6,640 bases of DNA, taken from NCBI GenBank assembly GCA_025356505.1, contig JANXSV010000343.1, forward strand, positions 1 through 6,640, written 5' to 3'. The notes beneath the pieces were generated by a model. The model did no database searches. It had not been told where the DNA came from and saw nothing but the letters and a program-made list of their open reading frames with translations. How positions within the stretch are numbered: the first letter of the stretch is position 1; every line of letters starts with the position of its first letter. Positions 1-5,173 of the stretch are shown here, in pieces. The position numbers and the translations under genes were made by a program. The DNA is from Methylovirgula sp. Its GTDB lineage: Bacteria > Pseudomonadota > Alphaproteobacteria > Rhizobiales > Beijerinckiaceae.

Positions 1-71
1 GGCCGCTTGAGCGACAGCGTTTTGGAAGGAACGTGGAGAGTCTTGTCGCCGTTATTACTATTGTCGTTCAT
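1..71 (-). CDS. infB: Translation initiation factor IF-2, N-terminal fragment (runs off the left edge)
   Basis: IF-2 is the GTPase that brings initiator fMet-tRNA to the 30S subunit and promotes subunit joining in the cytoplasm. Only the first 23 codons plus two bases are present, read from an ATG at 71 down to 1. They give MNDNSNNGDKTLHVPSKTLS followed by LKR and the start of a proline codon. The 'DKTL..PSKTLSLKRP' pattern is typical of the extreme N-terminus of alphaproteobacterial IF-2, ahead of its long charged linker. The G domain lies outside the window. An AAGG-containing Shine-Dalgarno (complement of 76-80) precedes the ATG at close spacing. The gene lies 42 bases after ylxR, in the conserved nusA-ylxR-infB order. 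The identification rests on a short peptide plus position, which together are strong. Confidence 0.88.
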   Translation of the reverse strand, partial: MNDNSNNGDKTLHVPSKTLSLKR

Positions 72-113
72 GTCTACCTTAAATTCTGCGAAACTGCGCC
101 CGCCTGAATAAAC

Positions 114-803
114 TCATTCTGCGGAAATTTCATCTGTTTTATCACATATTTCCTCGTCGACGCAGAAGATTTCTTCATTTTCGCGGGTGACATAGTCTGA
201 TCGGTAGGTCTGGAGCCGCTTGGCCACTCCTGTAAAAAACCTGCCTGCATCAGAATTTATAATTGCAACGTGGATTACATTGCCCTTACCCAGAGCATTT
301 TCCAGCTGTTGACTGGTGAAAATGCGTAAATCCTCGATATTTTTCACGTCAGACCGGCGCGCAACCTGCATCACCTTGCGGATACCGTCCTCCGCGCCAT
401 CACGTGCATGAAGCAAAGCAATCACAGTCTTTTGCACCAGCGCCGCCTCAATTTTTGCCGATCCGGTAATTAAAGACCCGGCTTTGTTGGCAAGAGAAAG
501 AGCTTGCAGCGCGGCGGCTTCAAGCAACCGGTCAATGTCGGCATCCAAAAACTCCGGCACTTCGACTTTCTGCTTGAACGCTTTGGCAAAGGCATTCTTT
601 TTCACCGCGGCGCGAATATCCGCCGCATGCGCACTTACATAAACGCCTCGTCCGGGCAAACGGCTCTTGATATCCGGCACCACGCAATTTGTCGGCGACA
701 AAACAAAGCGCACCATCTTGCTTGGGTTTTGAACAACCCGTCGCAAGATGCATGTTCTTTGCGGAGAACTGCCCTCCGAATTTGCCGTCAACGCTTTGAT
801 CAA
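114..803 (-). CDS. ylxR: YlxR-family RNA-binding protein with C-terminal L7Ae-like domain
   Basis: This is a predicted cytoplasmic RNA-binding protein of 229 residues. Residues about 15-90 match the YlxR (DUF448) fold, with the RTCI segment at 16-19 and the GRGVYV motif at 51-56. Residues about 90-195 resemble an L7Ae/eL30-type RNA-binding domain, with the 'LANKAGSLITG' stretch at 104-114. The fusion is the usual alphaproteobacterial form of the protein. The tail from about 208 is acidic. The earliest possible start is a TTG at 801-803, two bases after the nusA TAA; a stop lies in frame upstream at 837-839, so no ATG start is available before it. Only a weak purine-rich stretch precedes the TTG, so translation is probably coupled to nusA. 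The precise role is not established; YlxR proteins have been linked to RNA binding and to RNase P in some bacteria. Confidence 0.95.
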   Translation of the reverse strand: MIKALTANSEGSSPQRTCILRRVVQNPSKMVRFVLSPTNCVVPDIKSRLPGRGVYVSAHAADIRAAVKKNAFAKAFKQKVEVPEFLDADIDRLLEAAALQALSLANKAGSLITGSAKIEAALVQKTVIALLHARDGAEDGIRKVMQVARRSDVKNIEDLRIFTSQQLENALGKGNVIHVAIINSDAGRFFTGVAKRLQTYRSDYVTRENEEIFCVDEEICDKTDEISAE

Positions 804-805
804 GT

Positions 806-2389
806 TTAGCTTTCGCCCATCTCTGCAACCGCTGCCTCAGGCATCGCGTCAATCCAGCCCAGTTTCAAGCGGGCATTCATAATCATCGCCTCCGCATCAA
901 CGCGGCTGATGTCGAACCCGTCGAGGAAGCCGGTAAACTTCTTGGTTTCGCCATCCTTGCGCTCGGACCAACCAACCAGGTCATCGGTGGCCAAGTCGGC
1001 AAAATCTTCCACGCTCTTCACGCTATTTTCGCCAAGCTTGACAAGCATGGGCGAGGTAAGGCCTTCCAGAGACAACAAATCGTCTGAAACGCCCAGAGCC
1101 CGCCGCTTGGCATCATATTCGGCCTCGATTCGTGCAAGGTGATCGCGCGCCCGGTTCTGAATTTCGTTGGCTGTATCTTCGTCGAAACCTTCGATATTGG
1201 TAAGCTCCAGCGGATCAACCGCCGAGAGTTCCTCAACCGAACGGAAGCCTTCCGAAGCCAGCAACTGGCCAACCGTCTCGTCAACGTCCAATGCCGCCAT
1301 GAATGTAGTGGTCCGTGTGGCAAATTCTTTTTGACGACGCTCGGATTCTTCGGCTTCGATCAGAATATCGATGTCCCATCCGGTGAGCTGCGAGGCCAAA
1401 CGCACGTTCTGGCCGCGACGGCCGATCGCAAGCGACAGTTGATCATCCGGAACGACAACTTCAATGCGCTCGGACTCTTCGTCGAGAACCACCTTCACCA
1501 CTTCCGCAGGCTGGAGCGCATTGACGATAAACGTCGCCGCATCCGCAGACCATGGAATGATGTCGACCTTTTCGCCCTGCAGTTCGTTGACCACGGCCTG
1601 TACGCGTGAGCCGCGCATACCCACGCAGGCGCCAACAGGGTCGATCGATGAATCGCGCGAGATCACCGCAATCTTCGCGCGTGAGCCCGGATCACGGGCA
1701 ACGGCCTTCACTTCGATCACACCGTCATAAATTTCCGGAACTTCTGCCGCAAAAAGCTTTGACATGAACATCGGATGGGTGCGGCTCAAGAAAATCTGCG
1801 GGCCGCGCTGTTCGCGGCGCACGTCATAGACATAGGCGCGCAAACGATCTCCAGGGCGGAATGTCTCGCGCGGGATCATTTCGTCGCGGCGCACGATAGC
1901 CTCGGACTTGCCGAGATCCACGATCACATTGCCATATTCAACCCGCTTGACCAAGCCGTTGATAATGTCGCCGATGCGATCTTTGAATTCGTCATACTGG
2001 CGGTCACGCTCGGCCTCACGTACCTTCTGCACGATCACCTGTTTGGCGGATTGCGCGGCAATACGGCCAAAGTCGAACGGTGGCAATGTCTCGGAAATCC
2101 AGTCGCCAACCTGCGCCGCCGGATTTTTCTTGCGGGCGTCCAGCAAAGAAATGTGGATGGCGTCATTATCAATCTGGTCAACCACCAGCAGCAGCCGCGA
2201 CAACCTGATTTCGCCGGTTTTTGGATTGATGTCGGCCCGCACTTCAGTTTCCTGACCGTAGCGCGAGCGTGCGCCCTTCTGGATCGCGTCTTCCATCGAT
2301 TTCAGCACGATCAGCCGGTCAATCGACTTTTCGCGGGCGACTGCATCGGCAATTTGCAAGAGTTCGAGCCTGTTGGCACTCACAGCCAT
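806..2389 (-). CDS. nusA: Transcription termination/antitermination factor NusA
   Basis: NusA binds RNA polymerase and nascent RNA. It controls pausing, intrinsic termination and antitermination, including on rRNA operons. The 527-residue length fits the proteobacterial form. Domains in order are: polymerase-binding N-terminal domain (about 1-125); S1 domain (about 137-203, '[19 protein letters not shown]'); KH1 (about 238-281, with VGMRGSRV around 257-263); KH2 (about 315-345, with the GRRG loop at 323-326); and two helix-hairpin-helix acidic repeats, about 377-418 and 439-513. The C-terminal repeats match the longer E. coli-like architecture rather than the short Gram-positive form. The ATG at 2387-2389 has an excellent ribosome binding site overlapping the rimP stop. 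The gene lies 11 bases after rimP and 2 bases before ylxR, so one transcript is expected. Autoregulation of this operon by NusA is known in E. coli but is not shown here. Confidence 0.99.
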   Translation of the reverse strand: MAVSANRLELLQIADAVAREKSIDRLIVLKSMEDAIQKGARSRYGQETEVRADINPKTGEIRLSRLLLVVDQIDNDAIHISLLDARKKNPAAQVGDWISETLPPFDFGRIAAQSAKQVIVQKVREAERDRQYDEFKDRIGDIINGLVKRVEYGNVIVDLGKSEAIVRRDEMIPRETFRPGDRLRAYVYDVRREQRGPQIFLSRTHPMFMSKLFAAEVPEIYDGVIEVKAVARDPGSRAKIAVISRDSSIDPVGACVGMRGSRVQAVVNELQGEKVDIIPWSADAATFIVNALQPAEVVKVVLDEESERIEVVVPDDQLSLAIGRRGQNVRLASQLTGWDIDILIEAEESERRQKEFATRTTTFMAALDVDETVGQLLASEGFRSVEELSAVDPLELTNIEGFDEDTANEIQNRARDHLARIEAEYDAKRRALGVSDDLLSLEGLTSPMLVKLGENSVKSVEDFADLATDDLVGWSERKDGETKKFTGFLDGFDISRVDAEAMIMNARLKLGWIDAMPEAAVAEMGES

Positions 2390-2395
2390 GGTAAA

Positions 2396-2403
2396 TCTCC
2401 TTA
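2396..2403 (-). promoter_or_regulatory. Strong Shine-Dalgarno of nusA merged with the rimP stop codon
   Basis: Read on the minus strand, these bases are TAAGGAGA. The TAA is the rimP stop codon, and TAAGGAG is a near-perfect match to the anti-Shine-Dalgarno end of 16S rRNA. Seven bases separate GGAG from the nusA ATG, which is ideal spacing. A ribosome ending rimP therefore sits on the nusA initiation signal, which suggests coupled translation. Confidence 0.9.
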
Positions 2404-3081
2404 AGTTTCTACAGTGTCAGGTGCAGTGTTTTTGGGTTTAGGTTTTCGCTTTTCAGCGGCGTGTTTCTTGCGCTCTTCGCGTTTTAATTCTTTCTGCTCT
2501 TTTTCTGCGGTTTTACCGGCGCGCATACTTTCGCGAATGAGCTCGTCGGTTAAAACCAGTCGAATTTCGGCAATATCAGAAAGCTCAATGATCACATGAG
2601 CGTCTTCGCCCTCTTTCACTTCGAGCTTGTCGATCACCAGTTTGCCTTCCGCAGCCCCAACGACATAGCCGCGATAGCGCTTGCGATTGTTCACCAGCTG
2701 CGCAAGTTCCACCTTAACCTCGTGGCCCTCTGCCCGCATCACGTCCGAAACTCGCACCAGCGGGCGGTCAATCCCGGGAGATGAAATCTCCAGCCGGTAA
2801 GCCGCTGCAATCGGGTCTTCCAAATCGAGTATCGGCGAAATTGCGTCATTAATCGCTTCGCAATCCTCGATATTGATAAATCCGTCAGGACGCTCGGCCA
2901 TGATCTGTAAGGTCTCGCCGCCCGAAGCGCTGATCTTGACCCGCACAAGCCGAAATCCAATGCCGTTCAGGCTCGGCTCAATAAGTTGCGCCACGCGCGC
3001 CGGCATGCCTGTCTCTGTGATGAAACGCGGCTCATGCAGATCAGCAATAATCTCTTCAGTAGTCTCAGTTTGTTCGGTCAT
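2401..3081 (-). CDS. rimP: Ribosome maturation factor RimP
   Basis: RimP is a cytoplasmic factor needed for late assembly of the 30S subunit. The protein has 226 residues. After a short N-terminal extension, the alpha/beta N-terminal domain spans about 25-105 and carries the family's hallmark segments 'MAERPDG' (61-67), 'DLEDPI' (86-91) and '[14 protein letters not shown]' (95-108). The SH3-like C-terminal domain covers about 110-180. A lysine/arginine-rich tail (about 190-217) follows, probably disordered; such tails occur in related alphaproteobacterial RimP proteins. The ATG at 3079-3081 gives the start expected for rhizobial homologues, although no convincing Shine-Dalgarno lies upstream. 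It heads the rimP-nusA-ylxR-infB operon. A minus-strand terminator lies only 46 bases before its ATG, so it needs a promoter close by or read-through. Confidence 0.97.
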   Translation of the reverse strand: MTEQTETTEEIIADLHEPRFITETGMPARVAQLIEPSLNGIGFRLVRVKISASGGETLQIMAERPDGFINIEDCEAINDAISPILDLEDPIAAAYRLEISSPGIDRPLVRVSDVMRAEGHEVKVELAQLVNNRKRYRGYVVGAAEGKLVIDKLEVKEGEDAHVIIELSDIAEIRLVLTDELIRESMRAGKTAEKEQKELKREERKKHAAEKRKPKPKNTAPDTVET

Positions 3082-3127
3082 AAAAGTGCTTTAGCTATCC
3101 AAAATCTCTTGACCCGCCGTGAGTCAT

Positions 3128-3162
3128 AAAAAAAGAGCGGGTTCCTTGCGGCAACCCACTCT
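3128..3162 (-). terminator. Rho-independent terminator between the small ORF and rimP
   Basis: On the minus strand, a stem of GAGTGGGTT against AACCCGCTC (one internal A/C mismatch, nine-base loop) is followed by seven U residues. Paired positions are 3135-3143 with 3153-3161, extended by 3134-3162. This is a textbook intrinsic terminator for transcripts arriving from the small ORF. It lies 90 bases past that ORF's stop and 46 bases before the rimP ATG. It could also act as a leader attenuator for rimP if a promoter lies just upstream of it. Confidence 0.82.
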
Positions 3163-3192
3163 CAACAAACCCATATGGTTGATTTGAGAAAT

Positions 3193-3198
3193 ACTATA
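3193..3198 (-). promoter_or_regulatory. Possible -10 element (TATAGT) upstream of the rimP terminator
   Basis: The minus strand reads TATAGT here, one base off the sigma-70 -10 consensus. The hexamer 17 bases upstream (AACTGG) is a poor -35. If the site is used, transcription would start near 3186 and run through the 3128-3162 hairpin before rimP. The call is weak and rests on one hexamer. Confidence 0.2.
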
Positions 3199-3252
3199 GA
3201 TAACGCATACACTTGCCAGTTGCGCCGCGCAAGCGAAGAGTTGTGACTAGGT

Positions 3253-3444
3253 TTAGCTGCCCAGAGTGTCGCGCAGCTTCAGGAGGCGATCGAGTTCTTC
3301 CTGCTGGGCTTCAATTAGATTTTGCGCATGCTCGTCGTCATTTGCGCCAGACCGCGCCGCCGCTTGTTCTGTCAAATCGCGGATATTGGCGCGAATGTCG
3401 GAAATTTGCGCATCAAGCTGTTCAGCTGTGAGAAAAGTGCTCAT
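3253..3444 (-). CDS. Small coiled-coil protein of unknown function
   Basis: I do not recognise this 63-residue protein. It is hydrophilic and charged, with no signal peptide or membrane segment. Residues about 5-29 and 35-60 show heptad-like spacing of L, I and A, which suggests two helices, perhaps a helical hairpin or a dimeric coiled coil, with a polar turn around 'RSGANDD' (31-37). Cysteine, histidine-cluster and catalytic motifs are absent. Evidence that it is real: the ATG at 3442-3444 is preceded at 8 bases by AAAGGG; the stop is followed by an intrinsic terminator; and it is on the same strand as all its neighbours. A distant resemblance to small phage head-tail joining proteins crossed my mind but is too weak to call. 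It may be a one-gene transcript or the last gene of a unit starting with the metallophosphoesterase. Confidence 0.7.
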   Translation of the reverse strand: MSTFLTAEQLDAQISDIRANIRDLTEQAAARSGANDDEHAQNLIEAQQEELDRLLKLRDTLGS

Positions 3445-3468
3445 GGGGTTAACCCTTTCATTATTTTG

Positions 3469-3482
3469 AACTCTAGCGAGTT
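3469..3482. repeat. Short inverted repeat in front of the small ORF
   Basis: AACTC, a four-base spacer TAGC, and GAGTT form a perfect five-base dyad, 25 bases upstream of the ATG at 3444 on the minus strand. It could be a small operator or a hairpin in the leader. A dyad this short may also arise by chance. Confidence 0.3.
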
Positions 3483-3485
3483 TTG

Positions 3486-3519
3486 AGGCGTTGCGGTGAA
3501 AAGAAATGCTGTAACGCCT
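3486..3519. repeat. Seven-base inverted repeat AGGCGTT / AACGCCT
   Basis: A perfect pair of seven-base arms (3486-3492 and 3513-3519) encloses a 20-base loop. No U-run follows on either strand, so it is not an ordinary intrinsic terminator. It is one of several possible hairpins packed between the metallophosphoesterase stop (3612) and the small ORF start (3444). Confidence 0.5.
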
Positions 3520-3543
3520 AACACGCCAATCTGACCGCCGGTG

Positions 3544-3579
3544 GCGCGGACAATCACCGCATGTCGCATGCGTCCGCGC
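3544..3579. repeat. Strong bulged hairpin downstream of the metallophosphoesterase gene
   Basis: An outer stem of eight perfect pairs (GCGCGGAC at 3544-3551 with GTCCGCGC at 3572-3579) stacks directly on an inner stem of five pairs (GCATG at 3559-3563 with CATGC at 3567-3571, loop TCG). Only a seven-base bulge, 3552-3558, interrupts it, giving 13 mostly G-C pairs. It lies 33 bases after the metallophosphoesterase stop. No run of U follows it on the minus strand, so it may protect the 3' end, act as a Rho-independent-like pause, or be a REP-type palindrome. Confidence 0.6.
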
Positions 3580-3611
3580 TGTTTTGGTCCGAAACGTGAC
3601 CTTTCATATCG

Positions 3612-4394
3612 CTAAAAATCCTCTGCCTGAACCACCACGCCGTGTTCACTCAGCAGCAACACCCCGAATTCGCCCGCTTCCTTTATGGAAAGTTTGGTAT
3701 CTGTGAGCGAAAAATCAAAAGGTTGTTGATCGACGGTGCTTTTGAAAATTGCAAACGTAATGCCATTGTGAACGCCAGAGATGCTGCGATGCACATGTCC
3801 GCAGATGATCTGTTTTACGTTTGGAAAGCCGGAGATGAGCTCATAAAACGCCTCGCCATTACGAAGTCTGATCCGATCCATGCCAACAAATCCAACTTTA
3901 TGAGGCGGGTGGTGCATGAATATGATCGCCGGGCGGCCGTCGGCAGAACGCAGAGCCTGCTCCAGAAAGCCGAGCCGCCTTTCGCATAGATAACCTGAAG
4001 ATATAGCCTGACTACCGGCTCCGGAATCGTCCAGCGTGTCTAGGACGATGAGGCGATAGCCGCCAATGTCGATGACAGATTGAATAAAACCGTTTTCATC
4101 TTTGGCCACTTCGGGAAAATGAGCCAAAAACACTTCGCGCCGGTCGTGGTTGCCAACTGTTAGCGTCACCGGCGCGGATATGTCTCGTAAAACTGCGCGC
4201 AGGCGCACGTAAGCATCGTCCTCACCCAAATGGGTGAGGTCACCGGTAATAATGACGTGGGCCGCATCGGGCACGGTGGCATTGATTTTGCGGATCGCCG
4301 CGCTCAGGCGTTCGGCTGGGTCCATGGCAAGAATGGTATTACCTTGCGTGAGAAAGTGCAGATCAGTCAGAACGACAATTTTATGCGCGAGCAT
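3612..4394 (-). CDS. GpdQ/CpdA-like class III metallophosphoesterase
   Basis: This is a 260-residue calcineurin-like phosphoesterase, predicted to be cytoplasmic because no signal peptide is visible. It would hydrolyse phosphodiester bonds with a two-metal centre. All expected metal-binding motifs are present in order: D11-L-H13; G51-D52; G81-N82-H83-D84; H161-H162-P-P; and G199-H200-V-H202. The wording 'FMHHPPHKVGFVGMD' (159-173) and 'STVDQQPF' (219-226) is close to Enterobacter GpdQ (glycerophosphodiesterase) and to CpdA/Rv0805-type cyclic-nucleotide phosphodiesterases, so the natural substrate (glycerophosphodiesters or 3',5'-cAMP) cannot be fixed from sequence. The ATG at 4392-4394 is needed to include D11/H13; the ribosome binding site is weak (GGA at five bases). 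It sits between the HEPN-like ORF and the small coiled-coil ORF inside an interval that otherwise separates trmB from rimP. I leave the gene symbol empty because the substrate is uncertain. Confidence 0.93.
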   Translation of the reverse strand: MLAHKIVVLTDLHFLTQGNTILAMDPAERLSAAIRKINATVPDAAHVIITGDLTHLGEDDAYVRLRAVLRDISAPVTLTVGNHDRREVFLAHFPEVAKDENGFIQSVIDIGGYRLIVLDTLDDSGAGSQAISSGYLCERRLGFLEQALRSADGRPAIIFMHHPPHKVGFVGMDRIRLRNGEAFYELISGFPNVKQIICGHVHRSISGVHNGITFAIFKSTVDQQPFDFSLTDTKLSIKEAGEFGVLLLSEHGVVVQAEDF

Positions 4395-4427
4395 GGAAGT
4401 CCGAAGAGTTAGAGCTGATCAGCTTGA

Positions 4428-4470
4428 GTGCTTCTTCGACAGCCTAAATTGTTCGCACAACAGTGTCACG
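4428..4470. repeat. Direct repeat copy A flanking the HEPN-like ORF
   Basis: This copy aligns without gaps to 5077-5119 (copy B) in the same orientation, with 32 of 43 bases identical. The conserved blocks are GTGCTTCT, GACAGCCTAAA, ACAAC and GTCACG. Copy A begins four bases beyond the stop codon of the HEPN-like ORF and lies 34 bases before the ATG of the metallophosphoesterase gene. The similarity stops abruptly at both edges. Confidence 0.8.
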
Positions 4471-4473
4471 ACA

Positions 4474-5013
4474 TCAACCCGCGGATGTTGGAGGCTTGAT
4501 CTTATTTTTGGAAGTGAATGTCATTTGTAGGCGTCTCGCAAATGTTTGGAGCTTTACACAGATATCAAGCACTTCCACCCCAGCTTTCGTTAGATCCGAA
4601 TACGTTGTATGTATCTGGTGTCTTTCATGTATTTGCTTTGAATTTTGAACATCGAATTTTTGAATCAGGATGAGGCTATCTTCGGTGCTTGGCAATTCTT
4701 CAATTGCTCCGTGGCACAACGCGTCGCGCAACTTTGCGAGTCGCTTGAGATCGTCTAGTAATCTTATCCCTTCAACTCTAAACTCGCTCAATGCAGCGAT
4801 TTCGTTCAGACATTTACGAACAAATTTAGTTCGGTCCGTCCAATTTCTCGGCAGTTCCGAACGGACCACATTTCCACCCGCGCCGTGATAGAGTTCCGCT
4901 ACGCACGCTGTCACCAAGCTATCGACGAGGCCCCACAGAACGATAATGCGCCCAACACTCAGGGACAAGCCAGCAAATGCCTCAGATAAAAACTGGGGTG
5001 TTTCCTGTGTCAT
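4474..5013 (-). CDS. Hypothetical HEPN-like protein with an RDALCH motif
   Basis: I recognise no named family for this 179-residue protein. It looks all-helical. Residues about 13-42 form a hydrophobic helix ('GRIIVLWGLVDSLVTACVAE'); about 60-75 and 83-100 are further helices; about 139-164 is a final one. Residues 93-102 read AKLRDALCHG, where R96-D97-x3-H101 fits the R-x4-6-H active-site motif of HEPN ribonucleases, with the usual polar residue after the arginine and the usual place at a helix end. Known HEPN proteins are often RNases in toxin-antitoxin, abortive-infection and CRISPR systems, but some are inactive. No MNT-type nucleotidyltransferase antitoxin is encoded next to it. A GGAG Shine-Dalgarno (5023-5026) lies nine bases before the ATG. 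G+C is about 44% in 4561-4860, well below the flanking genes, and the ORF lies between two direct repeats, so I infer it was acquired horizontally. Confidence 0.82.
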   Translation of the reverse strand: MTQETPQFLSEAFAGLSLSVGRIIVLWGLVDSLVTACVAELYHGAGGNVVRSELPRNWTDRTKFVRKCLNEIAALSEFRVEGIRLLDDLKRLAKLRDALCHGAIEELPSTEDSLILIQKFDVQNSKQIHERHQIHTTYSDLTKAGVEVLDICVKLQTFARRLQMTFTSKNKIKPPTSAG

Positions 5014-5076
5014 GGACGACGACTCCGAATTCTGTTTGAGTGTGCGATGAACTAAACATTCCTAGTGATAATTGCC

Positions 5077-5119
5077 GTGCTTCTATGACAGCCTAAAACG
5101 CCCAGACAACTAAGTCACG
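5077..5119. repeat. Direct repeat copy B flanking the HEPN-like ORF
   Basis: This is the partner of 4428-4470, at an offset of exactly 649 bases and in the same orientation. It lies 54 bases after the trmB stop and 63 bases before the HEPN-like ATG. Read on the minus strand, TTGTCT (5104-5109) and ATAGAA (5081-5086) are 17 bases apart and could form a weak promoter for the ORF; copy A has TTGTGC and GAAGAA at the same places. Confidence 0.8.
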
Positions 5120-5127
5120 CTACGTGA
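5115..5127. repeat. Small perfect hairpin downstream of trmB
   Basis: TCACG, loop CTA, and CGTGA form a perfect five-base stem overlapping the edge of direct repeat B. No U-run follows on the minus strand, so it is not a standard terminator. I saw no other terminator in the gap of about 160 bases between trmB and the HEPN-like ORF, so read-through from metK-trmB is possible. Confidence 0.4.
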
Positions 5128-5173
5128 GCTTGGCATACTAAAGGGCTCTCAAACTCAGGGCCTACCGTGCGGC

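Noticed and set aside
532..852. Minus-strand open frame overlapping the nusA end and ylxR
   Set aside because: It is an alternative frame across two well-supported genes, with a composition unlike a real protein and no family features.
1775..2404. Long plus-strand open frames opposite nusA (also 1139-1609)
   Set aside because: They are antisense to the conserved S1 and KH domains of NusA and arise from its G+C-rich codon pattern. No ribosome binding site or recognisable domain supports them.
3163..3252. tRNA-fMet gene upstream of rimP, as in E. coli (metY)
   Set aside because: The gap was read for cloverleaf arms and the TPsiC sequence; neither is present.
3642..3989. Plus-strand open frame inside the metallophosphoesterase gene
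   Set aside because: It is opposite the conserved metal-binding region of that gene and has no independent support.
4428..5119. Integron cassette with attC sites around the HEPN-like ORF
   Set aside because: The cassette-like layout and a GCCTAA core are suggestive, but the repeats lack paired RYYYAAC and GTTRRRY core sites at the proper spacing. They do not fold into the typical attC hairpin, and no integron integrase is present.
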